Below, piece after piece: positions 8,779 through 17,310 of a stretch of 50,510 nucleotides of DNA; within the stretch, counting starts at the first letter, position 1; the number at the start of each line of letters is the position of its first letter. The notes beneath the pieces are model-generated. The model saw nothing but the letters and a program-made list of their open reading frames with translations. It did no database searches and was not told the DNA's origin. A program made the position numbers and the translations under genes. Source of the stretch: Clostridiaceae bacterium. Its GTDB lineage: Bacteria > Bacillota > Clostridia > Peptostreptococcales > Natronincolaceae. The stretch covers positions 1 through 50,510 of the forward strand of contig JAFIFG010000032.1 in assembly GCA_020832135.1 (NCBI GenBank), given 5' to 3'.

Positions 8779-9636
8779 TTACCTAAAGTCCTCCATAAAT
8801 TTCTCTGCCTCTTTAGGATCCCACTTACGATCCACTAAAGGCGGTCCTTCATTTAAATAAGGTACCCCATCTATATAAGTAGGTTTTTCATTCTTATAAA
8901 TAACACCTAGAGGTACACCCTCCTCCCATTCAAGAGCCTTTTGGAAGGCGGCTACTTTATCTGTAGGGTCATAGCTTTCATCTAGATAATAGCTATTTTC
9001 CTTGTACCATTTATATGTGTTAACATGATTAAAAATAACACAAGGCTGTAGGATATCCACTAGAGCATATCCCTTATGGGTAATGGCCTGTTTCATAATA
9101 GAGACAAGATGTTCCTTATCTCCTGAGAAACTTCGAGCCACAAAGCTACAATCTAAAGATACTGCTAAGGCTAATGGTCTTAATTGGTCCATTCTTACAC
9201 CATCAAACTGCATGGTGGTTTTTTGGCCCTTTGTGGTGGTTGGAGAACCTTGACCTTTTGTTAGTCCATAAATTTGATTTTGATGGACAAAATGAGCAAT
9301 ATTAACATTTCTTCTAATACCATGTATTAGATGGTTACCACCTTCTCCGTAGGTATCTCCATCTCCTGAATGGATAATTACATTTAAGTCTTTATTGGCT
9401 ATCTTAATGCCAGTGGCGGGAGGTACGGCCCTACCGTGAAGTCCGTTAAATCCATTGACTGTAATATAATGGGGCATTTTAGCCGCCTGACCTATTCCTG
9501 AAGCCACCACTACTTCATGAGGCTCTAATTCTAGCTCTGCCAATGCCTGTTTTAAAGCTGGTAATATACTGAAATTACCACAACCAGGGCACCATGCTAT
9601 TTCGTCTTTTGAATCATACATTTTTACATCCAACAT
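8779..9636 (-). CDS. korB: 2-oxoacid:ferredoxin oxidoreductase, beta subunit
   Basis: Thiamine diphosphate-binding beta subunit, 285 residues. Together with the alpha/gamma protein it oxidatively decarboxylates a 2-oxoacid, probably 2-oxoglutarate, to the acyl-CoA and reduces ferredoxin in the cytoplasm. Cluster ligands Cys16 and Cys19 lie in WCPGCGNF. The ThDP/Mg motif starts with GDGD at 91-94 and continues to GGNHLIHGIRRN. The ATG at 9636 directly follows the korA stop, with GGGGAGGTG inside the end of korA, so the two are coupled. Oxoglutarate is the best guess by family resemblance; pyruvate or branched-chain oxoacids cannot be excluded. Confidence 0.85.
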   Translation of the reverse strand: MLDVKMYDSKDEIAWCPGCGNFSILPALKQALAELELEPHEVVVASGIGQAAKMPHYITVNGFNGLHGRAVPPATGIKIANKDLNVIIHSGDGDTYGEGGNHLIHGIRRNVNIAHFVHQNQIYGLTKGQGSPTTTKGQKTTMQFDGVRMDQLRPLALAVSLDCSFVARSFSGDKEHLVSIMKQAITHKGYALVDILQPCVIFNHVNTYKWYKENSYYLDESYDPTDKVAAFQKALEWEEGVPLGVIYKNEKPTYIDGVPYLNEGPPLVDRKWDPKEAEKFMEDFR

Positions 9637-11313
9637 TTATAACACCTCCCCTTTCACTCTAGAGTAAATTTCATGGGAGCACATTTGTCTTCCATCATAT
9701 TTTAAGATGCTTTTACTACAATGTATTCCAGTTTCTTGTCTTATTAACTTCGCTAATTGTCCCGTATAGTTTTGTTCTACATTAAGGATTTGTTTGGCCG
9801 TAGTACTATACTTTTCTAAAAGCTTAGTTGGCAATGGATAAATATCTCCAAATACTAAAGTTCCTACAGAGATTCCCTCTTCCTGTAATAATGCCACCGC
9901 TTCCTTTAACGGTCCATACATAGAACCCCAGCCAATTAAAAGGTTTTCTGGATGATCAACACCAAAATAATCCGGTTCTATTAATTCTTCCTTTAAAGCA
10001 TCCATACGTTTCATACGCTTATCCATCATGGCTGTTCTTACTTCAGCTGACTCTGTAATATGCCCATACTCATTATGCTCATCGCTGTCCGTCAAGACAA
10101 TCTGTCCCCTGTGCTTTCCAGGTATAATTCGTGGTGAAAGTCCATCCTCCGTAGGCTGATAGCGTTTATATTCTCCATCCTTGAAAGATTCCTTCCCAGC
10201 TATATGTCTTTCAATCGTAACTTTACTAAAGTCATAGGGCTTGATGGTTTCTGTTGCATCAGATAAATATTGATCCCCTAAAATAATAACTAGCATTTGA
10301 TATTTATCTGCAAGATTTAGTGCCCTTACGGTTTGATAAAAGGCATCTTCAGCATGTCTCACAGCCAATACCATCCTAGGAATTTCCCCATGGGATGCTG
10401 TTAGAATAAAGCTTAAATCACTTTGCTCAGTTCGTGTTGGTAATCCAGTAGCGGGACCAGGACGCTGAATATTTGCAACTACTAAAGGATTTTCCATAAT
10501 GCCAGCTAGACCTAAAGCCTCCGTCATAAGGGAGAATCCACCTCCAGAGGTTCCCGTCATAGAACGAACTCCAGCATAGGAAGTACCTATGGCCATATTA
10601 ATGGCAGCTATCTCATCCTCCACCTGTTCCACTACCATTTTTGCATCCTCCTGTTTTTCAGACATATAGGTCATAATGCTAGTAAATGGTGTCATAGGAT
10701 AACCCGCAAAAAAGCCTACTCCCCCAGCTAAAGCTCCTAAGGCAATAGCTTGGTTACTATTAATTAAAATATGTTGATCTTCTCCACCTTTTTCTATGTG
10801 GAATTGCTGTTGTGCATACTCATATCCCTCTTGAAAAGCTTTGAAGTTAAGCTCAGTGGTCTCCTTTTCAAATTTCTCTTCAAATACTTCCTCTACTCTA
10901 TCGAAGTTCATGCCAAATAATTTTAATACAACCCCCATACAAATAGTCCCTGTTACCTTTGGGTTGCCTAATTCTTTAGCCAGTTCCTTCAATGGTAAAG
11001 CAAGCACTCTTTTATCTTCAATCTCTATGGCTTGGTCGCAGATAATAACCCCATTCTCTTGAAGCCTCTCGGTATGAAAATCTATTGTATTTTTATCTAG
11101 AGCTACAATGATATCCAACTTCGGATCATGAGAGCTTATGGGCTCTGTACCAAAACGTATTTGTATAAAGTTATGGCCTCCCCTAATACGGGACATATAG
11201 TCTTTATTAGAAAAAACATAATAACCCTTTCTCTTTATTATTTTTTCCAGTAAAACCGCCCAGGTATCCATCCCCTGTCCGGCTGAGCCGCCAATCAAAA
11301 TATTGTACTTCAA
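9637..11313 (-). CDS. korA: 2-oxoacid:ferredoxin oxidoreductase, fused gamma-alpha subunit
   Basis: Fused gamma and alpha subunits, 558 residues. The gamma domain occupies roughly residues 1-180 (ILIGGSAGQGMDTW, then SRIRGGHNF); the alpha pyrimidine-binding domain starts with GNQAIALGALAGG-like sequence (here NSNQAIALGALAGGVGFFAG), followed by MVVEQVEDEIAAINMAIG and TGTSGGGFSLMTEALG. The start is a TTG at 11313, six bases after GGAGGTG. The longer open frame from TTG 11328 would place the ribosome binding site inside the gene. There is no separate ferredoxin-like delta subunit in the window. It forms a two-gene operon with korB. Confidence 0.86.
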   Translation of the reverse strand: MKYNILIGGSAGQGMDTWAVLLEKIIKRKGYYVFSNKDYMSRIRGGHNFIQIRFGTEPISSHDPKLDIIVALDKNTIDFHTERLQENGVIICDQAIEIEDKRVLALPLKELAKELGNPKVTGTICMGVVLKLFGMNFDRVEEVFEEKFEKETTELNFKAFQEGYEYAQQQFHIEKGGEDQHILINSNQAIALGALAGGVGFFAGYPMTPFTSIMTYMSEKQEDAKMVVEQVEDEIAAINMAIGTSYAGVRSMTGTSGGGFSLMTEALGLAGIMENPLVVANIQRPGPATGLPTRTEQSDLSFILTASHGEIPRMVLAVRHAEDAFYQTVRALNLADKYQMLVIILGDQYLSDATETIKPYDFSKVTIERHIAGKESFKDGEYKRYQPTEDGLSPRIIPGKHRGQIVLTDSDEHNEYGHITESAEVRTAMMDKRMKRMDALKEELIEPDYFGVDHPENLLIGWGSMYGPLKEAVALLQEEGISVGTLVFGDIYPLPTKLLEKYSTTAKQILNVEQNYTGQLAKLIRQETGIHCSKSILKYDGRQMCSHEIYSRVKGEVL

Positions 11314-11490
11314 CGAAAGCACCTCCAAATTTTAGTTTCTAAGTAGTTATATGTAACCTAAACTGTTACTATGATTAGTCTTATACTGACCATAGGATTA
11401 TTCCCCTATGCTTATTTGAAAAGAGATTTATTTTCTCCTTATTTTCACCTATACCCTTGAGAGTTATTATCAATCAAATTTCATCTAATT

Positions 11491-11521
11491 AAAAATCTCC
11501 TTATCTATCCTTCAGATAAAG
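11491..11521 (-). terminator. Intrinsic terminator after rarD
   Basis: Read on the - strand, CTTTATCT pairs with AGATAAG around a short loop and is followed closely by a TTTTT run (11491-11495). It lies just after the rarD stop. Confidence 0.6.
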
Positions 11522-11532
11522 AAGTCCCCTCA

Positions 11533-12471
11533 TTATATTTTCTGCTCTTTTACTTGTTTGGAATAGTTAGTAGCAATTTTTCTAAATAACTTTGTTTGGG
11601 ATATTGAGTAAATGATCAACCCCGTCCATATCAAAGAAAAACTTATAAAATGAATCTTTGTAAAATCTTCTTTAAAAATAAATACCCCAATCATTAAACT
11701 AATAGTAGGTGAGATATATTGTGCGAATCCCACCATAGACAATGGCACTCGCTTTGCAGCCTCAGCAAACATTAAAAGTGGTGTAGCGGTTACAACTCCA
11801 GATAAAGTAAGTATGAGAAAGGTGGTAAGAGAAATCGTACCCAAGGCTCCTACACCGGTGATTTGTTTAAAAAGGATATATCCAAGAGCTATCGGCATAA
11901 TAATAAAAGTTTCTAGTGCTAGACCTCTAATAGAATCTATTTTTGTAAGTTTTTTAAATAACCCATAGAGACCAAAAGATATAGCTAGAATTAAAGACAC
12001 CCAAGGTATTCTCCCATATTGTACCGTCATAACCCCCACACCTATGGCAGCTAGAAAAATAGATATTTTTTGAGGAAGCTCTAGCTTCTCCTTCATTACC
12101 ACCATCGCTAAGAAAACCACCACCAAAGGATTTATATAGTATCCCATACTGGCTTCTACTATGAAGTTAGAGTTAACTGCCCATATATAAGTAAACCAAT
12201 TTATAGAAATAGTTACAGCACATAGTATTGTCATAAATAATGTCTTTTTATCTGATAAAATAACTTTTAAATCCTTTAATTTCCGTTGATAAAATAAAAT
12301 GCCTATTAAAAAAACGAAGGACCAAAATATTCTATGACTTAATATTTCATCGGCTGGAATTTCATTTAAGAGTTTCCAATACAAGGGGAGTACTCCCCAT
12401 AGCATAAAAGAACCTATGGCTAGCAAAATTCCTGTTAATCTTCTGCTATCCTGTGTTTCAGATTTATTCAT
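11533..12471 (-). CDS. rarD: EamA/DMT family permease RarD
   Basis: RarD-type membrane protein of the drug/metabolite transporter superfamily, 312 residues with ten predicted hydrophobic segments. The conserved start GILLAIGSFMLWGVLPLYWKLL and the HRIFWSFVF segment are typical of RarD. RarD proteins were named from chloramphenicol-sensitivity work, but their substrates remain uncertain. The start ATG 12471 has GGGGTAGG upstream. It stands alone, with its own terminator. Confidence 0.85.
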   Translation of the reverse strand: MNKSETQDSRRLTGILLAIGSFMLWGVLPLYWKLLNEIPADEILSHRIFWSFVFLIGILFYQRKLKDLKVILSDKKTLFMTILCAVTISINWFTYIWAVNSNFIVEASMGYYINPLVVVFLAMVVMKEKLELPQKISIFLAAIGVGVMTVQYGRIPWVSLILAISFGLYGLFKKLTKIDSIRGLALETFIIMPIALGYILFKQITGVGALGTISLTTFLILTLSGVVTATPLLMFAEAAKRVPLSMVGFAQYISPTISLMIGVFIFKEDFTKIHFISFSLIWTGLIIYSISQTKLFRKIATNYSKQVKEQKI

Positions 12472-12569
12472 TACATCCTACCCCTTCTACAAGACATTTT
12501 ATTTATATTATACTGCTGTATTCTATGCTTTAAAAGTGTAAAGTAATAGACTTTTTATTTTTTGCCTAA

Positions 12570-12600
12570 AAATAGGACCTCCAATCGGAAATCCTATCTT
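12570..12600 (-). terminator. Hairpin downstream of the malic enzyme fragment
   Basis: On the - strand GATAGGA pairs with TCCTATT around a 14-base loop, followed by TTTTAGG. It is a moderate terminator for the truncated malic enzyme copy. Confidence 0.5.
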
Positions 12601-12625
12601 GTACAAACATTGTTGTTGAAGTTTA

Positions 12626-13257
12626 TTATATCATGAACTTTTTTTCTAGTTCTTCTATATCTATGTCCAATCTTGCCACACCTGTCTCTAGCGCAGCCTT
12701 TGCTACACCCAATGCAACTGCAGTACCAACCCTTTTATCAAAGGCTTTAGGAATTACATTTTCTTCATCTAGTTCTTCTTCTTTAACCAGTTCAGCTATA
12801 GCATAGGCAGCTGCTAGTTTCATTTCTTCATTAATATCTGTAGCCCTCACCGCTAAAGCACCTTTAAATATTCCTGGAAAAGCTAACACATTGTTCACTT
12901 GGTTAGGAAAATCTGATCTTCCAGTACCTATTACTCTAGCACCTCCAGCCTTAGCATCTTCAGGCCAAATTTCCGGAACAGGATTAGCCATAGCAAAGAC
13001 GATGGCATCCTTATTCATCTTTCTCACCATAGTTTCATCTAACACCTGAGGACCAGATACACCAATAAATACATCAGCTCCCTCTAGCGCTCCCTCTAGA
13101 GCATCCGCTAGTCCTCCTATAACTCTACTTCTATTGGTTATTTTTGCAATTTGTTCCTTACTTACATCATTTTTTTGATTCCCTGGTTGAATGATACCCC
13201 TTCTATCACAAACAAGAATATCCTTTACATTTGCATTAAGTAGAAGCTTTGTAGCAG
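12626..13257 (-). pseudogene. Malic enzyme, 5'-truncated duplicate
   Basis: C-terminal half of an NAD(P)-dependent malic enzyme, nearly identical over its length to the intact gene at 21558-22769 and in the same orientation. Homology starts at TKLLLNANVKD, which is about residue 200 of the intact enzyme, so the malate-binding domain and the GxGxxG start of the NAD domain are missing. The 5' break coincides with the start of the REPIN-like hairpin at 13258. A 12-bp in-frame repeat gives ALEGALEGAD instead of ALEGAD. The apparent start, a TTG at 13261 within the hairpin, is accidental. It cannot encode a working malic enzyme. Confidence 0.88.
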
Positions 13258-13423
13258 ACAAGGACCGTCAGACCGCCCCAATAATCCAATAATTGGATAG
13301 GTCAATCTTGATATAATATACATAAAATCACCCATAATAGGAATAAGGACGATTTTATGCATGCTATTTTAAAAACACCTTATCCATTTACTGGATTTTT
13401 TGCGAGGTCTGCCGTCCCCTTGT
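13258..13423. repeat. REPIN/MITE-like long inverted repeat
   Basis: A 166-base element made of two imperfect arms of about 72 bases in inverted orientation around a 21-base loop. The left arm begins ACAAGGACCGTCAGACC; the reverse complement of the right arm begins ACAAGGGGACGGCAGACC. Both arms then carry an ATCCA(n)TAA(n)TGGAT palindrome and end in CATAAAATC next to the loop. The terminal motif resembles the GGGGACGG-type repeats common in clostridial genomes and associated with REP-type transposases (recollection, not searched). Immediately to the right, CCTTGTCCTGTG and CCTTATCCTGTG repeat at 20-base spacing. It lies exactly at the broken end of the malic enzyme copy. Confidence 0.75.
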
Positions 13424-13476
13424 CCTGTGAAACGTGCCCTTATCCTGTGTCGCAGCTAAATATCTATCTTTCTAAT

Positions 13477-13947
13477 TTATAAATATATCCTTACTTTACA
13501 AACATCAATCCATGAAGAGTAATTTGAATATTTTTCAAGTTCTTCAATTTTCAATTCAATGGCACTATTACTACTTCCACAAGCCGGGAACACTGTTGTG
13601 AATCGTTTAAGGGAGTCATCAAGATAAACAGTCACATCGTCATTAATATTAAAAGGACATACACCACCAACAGCATGTCCTACTAAATCAATTACTTGGT
13701 CTGGCATAAGCATCTTTGCCTTTGTTGAAAATTGTGCTTTGTATTTTGGATTATCGATTCTAGCATCACCTGCAACTACAATTAAAATAGCTTTCTCATC
13801 TACCATAAAGGATAGTGTCTTTGCAATCCTTTTGGGCTCACAGCCTACTGCCTCTGCAGCTAATTCAACAGTTGCACTTGAAACATCAAATTCAAGTATT
13901 CTATCTTCCATGTTCCATTGTTTGAAATATTCTTTTACTTTTCCCAT
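13477..13947 (-). CDS. YbaK/EbsC-type aminoacyl-tRNA deacylase
   Basis: YbaK/ProX-family protein of 156 residues, expected to hydrolyse mischarged tRNA in trans, such as Cys-tRNA(Pro) or Ala-tRNA(Pro). The core carries KTLSFMVDEKAILIVVAGDARID and the conserved GHAVGGVCPFNI loop, where GGVCPFG-like sequence is the family mark. The start is the second ATG at 13947, seven bases after GGAGG; the ATG at 13953 is too close to it. It stands alone, just beyond the repeat element. Which tRNA it edits cannot be told from sequence. Confidence 0.82.
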   Translation of the reverse strand: MGKVKEYFKQWNMEDRILEFDVSSATVELAAEAVGCEPKRIAKTLSFMVDEKAILIVVAGDARIDNPKYKAQFSTKAKMLMPDQVIDLVGHAVGGVCPFNINDDVTVYLDDSLKRFTTVFPACGSSNSAIELKIEELEKYSNYSSWIDVCKVRIYL

Positions 13948-14356
13948 TATCATTCCTCCATGTTCACAAAATAAATATAAATAATCTATTCTTCGTTATT
14001 CTATATTAGAGCATCTAAGTCCTTTAAAACCTAAAACATGTTTCAATAAGCCAAATAGCAGTAGATACAGTTAGATACCTCAGTTCCAACAAACTGTATC
14101 TTTTATTATATTCCTACCGCCTACCCTAAAAGAATCTCTATGGTCTACAACCTTCTCCCATGCTCATTCATCCAGGATACAATATTTGTTTCACAAAACA
14201 TGTAATCCTTACTTTATTCTCTTTTCACTTTTCTTTCTTGCTTTTCTTGGCAAATAAAACACCTTCTAAACTAGATTGCTATTGTTTAGGAGGTATTGTC
14301 AATAACCTCGTCCCCTCGACATCATAAAATTAAACACAACCAAATACCAATATACC
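13948..14356. other. Intergenic stretch with one hairpin
   Basis: About 400 bases without a convincing gene. At 14261-14294 ACCTTCTAAAC and GTTTAGGAGGT form an 11-bp stem with one G-T pair around a 12-base loop. Read on the - strand it is followed by GTTTTATTTG and could terminate transcription, but no - strand gene precedes it. It may be left from a lost gene. Confidence 0.45.
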
Positions 14357-14411
14357 TTGACAATTTATTGAAATAAATATAAACTATACATAGATTTCCG
14401 ATGCATAGTTT
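14357..14411 (+). promoter_or_regulatory. padR promoter with overlapping PadR-type operator
   Basis: A perfect -35 TTGACA (14357-14362) is followed after 17 bases by TAAACT (14380-14385). The -10 overlaps an 11+11 bp inverted repeat: AAACTATACAT (14381-14391) and ATGCATAGTTT (14401-14411), nine bases apart, with one mismatch. PadR proteins typically bind such ATAC/GTAT-type palindromes near their own promoter, so autorepression is likely (inference). Confidence 0.75.
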
Positions 14412-14425
14412 AAGGAGGTATTATG

Positions 14426-14764
14426 ATGAAAATTGATAAGGATCTTATGAAGGGCAGTACAACCATGTTAATACTTAATCTACTGAGTAATGGTGATATG
14501 TATGGTTATCAAATGGTGAAGGAATTGGAAAAACGCTCTGATAATACCTTTACTCTCAAGGAAGGCACCATGTATCCAATTCTTCATTTTTTAGAAAGTG
14601 AAGCCATAGTTGAAGCCTATTGGGATGAAGGTGCTTCAAGCAGGAAGCGTAAGTATTACCATATTACCAGTAAGGGGAAGAAATTACTTAAGGAAAAGAA
14701 AAAAGAGTGGGAAATTTATAGTAAGACTGTTAATAAGCTGATAGGGGGTGTTTGCTTTGAATAA
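14426..14764 (+). CDS. PadR family transcriptional regulator
   Basis: Small PadR-type repressor, 112 residues from ATG 14426. The winged-helix core is clear: NGDMYGYQMVKELEKRSDNTFTLKEG, then MYPILHFLESEAIVEA, then the wing SSRKRKYYHITSKGKKLL. It belongs to the short (PadR-s2) type. AAGGAGG at 14412-14418 lies seven bases before ATG 14426 and four before ATG 14423. It overlaps the next gene, a pairing common for PadR regulators and membrane proteins with a permease-prefix domain. The palindrome over its promoter suggests it represses its own operon, and a ligand or membrane stress would release it (inference). Confidence 0.88.
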   Translation: MKIDKDLMKGSTTMLILNLLSNGDMYGYQMVKELEKRSDNTFTLKEGTMYPILHFLESEAIVEAYWDEGASSRKRKYYHITSKGKKLLKEKKKEWEIYSKTVNKLIGGVCFE

Positions 14765-16112
14765 ACATATTTCTAGTTTTTTAGATAAAGTCTCTGAACA
14801 GATCAAATATAGAAATGTTATGGAAAGTATTTCTGAAGAATTGAAATCTCATATCTACGAATTAACCGATAACTATATTGAAGATGGAATGAGTGAAGAT
14901 ATAGCAATACAAAAAGCAATAAAACAGATGGGTGACCCTGTAGCAATAGGAAAAAAACTAAATAGAACCCATAGACCTAAAACTGAATGGTCCATCATCT
15001 CCTTACTTGGTGCTATGATTTTAATTGGTGGGATTGCTTTATTTTCTCTTGTCAATGACCAGGCTTCATTATTAAATCTTGATCATTTTTTTAAATCCTA
15101 TTTCGTTTATACAATATTAGGTATTGGCGTGTGTACAGCTTGTTATTTATTTGATTATACGAAGCTTGAGAAATATTCACTTCCTATTTTTATAGCTACC
15201 ATTGTTTTTTTACTTATTATTCAAAATTTCGGTACTCATGTGAATGGCATACCCTATATAAGAATTGGAGGATTTATCTCTAACCCTATATCCTTAGCAC
15301 TACCACTTTTTCTTATATCCTTCTCAGGTCTTATCAATAGATGGGCTACTGGAAATATGAAAAATATGTTAAAGCTATTTGGATTATCCTTTATAGCCAT
15401 CTTTATATTAATGAGGCATCCTTCTCTTTCAAGTGCTATACTACTTAGTAGTGGGTTTATCATTCTTATCACAATAGCAGTTATGGGCAAAGGTTTTATT
15501 GGAAATAAAAAGAGGATTTTAGCCTCCATCTATGGGAGTATAATCTTTGGAGCACTTTTATTATTATTTCGTATTTTAATTCAGGGTGGTTATATGGCAG
15601 CTAGGCTTTTAGTATTCCTAAACCCTAGTTCAGATCCAAGGGAACCAGGATATATTAATTTCCTTGTAAATGAGATGCTATCCAATGCTAAATTTTTTGG
15701 AAAAAGTGATAGTCTCTACTTAACCATCGAAGGAGTTGACAGAATAGCATTGCCGGAAGCAAACACAGATTTTATCTTTGCTTACATTGTAGCTGCCTTT
15801 GGCTGGATAATAGGGATGGTAACTATTGTAGTCATTACCTTAGCTGTAGTCCGTATGTTTTTAGCAACAAAAAAAATCAACCATATATATGGTAAATATC
15901 TAGCTTGCTCTATCGTATCTGTATTTACATTGCAAGCATTAGGTAATATTTTAATGAATATTGGAATGGCTCCTATATTAGGTTTTTCTTTACCCTTTAT
16001 CTCCTATGGCGGTACTAATTTTGTTGCAAATATGGCTTTAGTTGGACTATTGTTGGGGGTATATCGTAGAAAAGATTTAGTTAATTTATCAAACACCATA
16101 ATTGATATATAG
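14757..16112 (+). CDS. FtsW/RodA/SpoVE-like membrane protein with N-terminal permease-prefix domain
   Basis: Membrane protein of about 451 residues. Residues 1-75 form a soluble helical permease-prefix domain (VMESISEELKSHIYELTDNY, then AIQKAIKQMGDPVAIGKKLN). About ten transmembrane segments of the SEDS (FtsW/RodA/SpoVE) type follow, with the family-like end LGFSLPFISYGGTNFVANMALVGLLLG. SEDS proteins polymerise peptidoglycan from lipid II; whether this paralogue does is unknown. The likely start is TTG 14757, six bases after GGGGGTG, which gives an 8-base overlap with padR; an in-frame GTG at 14748 would lie in that binding site. PadR control suggests it is an inducible envelope-stress relative, not the main cell-division enzyme. 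Confidence 0.8.
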   Translation: MNKHISSFLDKVSEQIKYRNVMESISEELKSHIYELTDNYIEDGMSEDIAIQKAIKQMGDPVAIGKKLNRTHRPKTEWSIISLLGAMILIGGIALFSLVNDQASLLNLDHFFKSYFVYTILGIGVCTACYLFDYTKLEKYSLPIFIATIVFLLIIQNFGTHVNGIPYIRIGGFISNPISLALPLFLISFSGLINRWATGNMKNMLKLFGLSFIAIFILMRHPSLSSAILLSSGFIILITIAVMGKGFIGNKKRILASIYGSIIFGALLLLFRILIQGGYMAARLLVFLNPSSDPREPGYINFLVNEMLSNAKFFGKSDSLYLTIEGVDRIALPEANTDFIFAYIVAAFGWIIGMVTIVVITLAVVRMFLATKKINHIYGKYLACSIVSVFTLQALGNILMNIGMAPILGFSLPFISYGGTNFVANMALVGLLLGVYRRKDLVNLSNTIIDI

Positions 16113-16215
16113 TAATCAGCTTTGTTTTTTATATGATCTACGATATTGTCTATTGGAAAACAGTAGAAAATTAAAAATAACCTACTTCTTTATGGCGGTT
16201 TGGTTAATTATGTAT

Positions 16216-16251
16216 AAAGTAGGGAAACTATTTTCATAGCTTCCCTACTTT
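16216..16251. terminator. Hairpin after the padR operon
   Basis: AAAGTAGGGAA (16216-16226) pairs with TTCCCTACTTT (16241-16251), extended inwards by CTAT/ATAG with one bulge. The stem is strong; the T-run on the + strand is poor, so it may act mainly as a transcript end stabiliser. Confidence 0.6.
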
Positions 16252-16302
16252 ATTAGCATATTTCTTAATTGCACCACAATTTTGGTTAAAAAAATACATA
16301 AA

Positions 16303-16342
16303 AAAGCTCAGTTTAAAATCTTGTGATTTTAAACTGAGCTTT
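16303..16342 (-). terminator. Strong intrinsic terminator
   Basis: A perfect 18-bp stem: AAAGCTCAGTTTAAAATC (16303-16320) and its complement (16325-16342) around TTGT. Read on the - strand it ends in a TTTTTT run, so it terminates the small membrane protein gene. Confidence 0.85.
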
Positions 16343-16354
16343 GTCTACGAGCTA

Positions 16355-16374
16355 AGAGTAAATCAATTTATTCT
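16355..16374. repeat. 3'-end palindrome, copy 1
   Basis: AGAGTAAATCAATTTATTCT, a near-perfect 20-base palindrome that contains the TGA stop of the small membrane protein gene. It is matched by the perfect version at 17270-17289, at the 3' end of another exported-protein gene. Confidence 0.65.
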
Positions 16375-16752
16375 ATCTTTTTTTTCTTTTAAACTTGCAT
16401 TAACCATTGTTTGATTGCTTATTTTATCTAATTGCATAACACTTCCAATACTACTATTAAACAAATTAAAAGATTCATTATAGAAAAAAACAAAATAAAC
16501 ATCTTCTTTTTCTTTAAACATATACATATTTTCACCAATCTTATTATATTCTGTTTTTACATAATAATAATTATTAGATATTCTTAAAGTATTATCTCTA
16601 AAAAAATTAAAAGTTAATCCATTGCTTTGATAACACCCAATTATAGATCTTTCATAATTATTTGATGAAATTACTTTGACAAATAATATAAAATTAAAAA
16701 GCACCGATATACAAAGAAATAAAATAAACAAATTTCTTTTAGAACATTTCAT
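16363..16752 (-). CDS. Hypothetical membrane-anchored protein
   Basis: Protein of 129 residues that I do not recognise. A hydrophobic N-terminal segment (residues about 7-27, LFILFLCISVLFNFILFVKV) looks like a signal anchor, and the remainder is a polar, Asn- and Tyr-rich extracellular domain with GCYQSNGLTFNFFRDNTLRI, a pattern resembling small lipocalin-like or DUF-type exported domains with a glycine-rich first strand. ATG 16752 has GAGAGGTG upstream. Its 3' end shares a palindrome and layout with the secreted-protein gene at 17311-17919, which suggests the two belong together, perhaps as agr-associated exported proteins (inference). Confidence 0.6.
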   Translation of the reverse strand: MKCSKRNLFILFLCISVLFNFILFVKVISSNNYERSIIGCYQSNGLTFNFFRDNTLRISNNYYYVKTEYNKIGENMYMFKEKEDVYFVFFYNESFNLFNSSIGSVMQLDKISNQTMVNASLKEKKDRIN

Positions 16753-17228
16753 ATTTCACCTCTCTTCTTTATATCTAATTATAATTGTATATGATCCCAT
16801 TTAATAACCTCTAAATACTTCTGCATTTTAATGGAATTTTTTTATAAAAATGGTATTATAATAATTTTATAGAAATATTATCATAAATTACTTAAAATTA
16901 AAATGAAAAAAAAGAATTAATTTTTAGTTGATTAAGGACAATATCCCAATCACGGTAATGCTGAATCCATTCATATTAAGAATACCAGCCAATTCACTAC
17001 CTGATATGAAGCAAGGAACGGCAAACTTTATGACAATACTTTCTTAAATTTTTCTAGATGTAATCTATGTATAGGAATTTTAAAAAACTAATAGCAGAAT
17101 AGATCAAGAACGGGATTCAACATCTACTAACTTCTACCAGTCGTTTCATCGAAATGACATCTCTGTCCATTAAAGATATGAAGGGTGCTAATTGGTTTTA
17201 GCACCCCTTGCGACTGCCCGTCACACAA
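16753..17228. other. Intergenic stretch, possible gene remnants
   Basis: About 475 bases without an intact gene. Two stretches read as protein-like (around 16930-17045 and 17095-17190 on the + strand), but stops interrupt them and I cannot assign a family. The promoter of the small membrane protein gene should lie near 16770-16860, in very AT-rich sequence. Confidence 0.35.
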
Positions 17229-17249
17229 AAAGTAGCATCATGCTACTTT
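17229..17249 (-). terminator. Intrinsic terminator of the secreted-protein gene
   Basis: AAAGTAGCA and TGCTACTTT form a 9-bp stem around TCA; on the - strand the stem runs into TTTTTGTG. Confidence 0.7.
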
Positions 17250-17269
17250 CAGACTTTGTCTTAAGTCTG

Positions 17270-17289
17270 AGAGTAAATTAATTTACTCT
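17270..17289. repeat. 3'-end palindrome, copy 2
   Basis: AGAGTAAATTAATTTACTCT is a perfect 20-base palindrome, followed on the + strand by a run of T. It matches the palindrome at 16355-16374, and both are followed (towards lower positions) by a GTCT-containing spacer and a terminator hairpin. The T-run means it could also stop + strand readthrough. Confidence 0.65.
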
Positions 17290-17310
17290 TTTTTTAACAT
17301 GTCCTTACAA

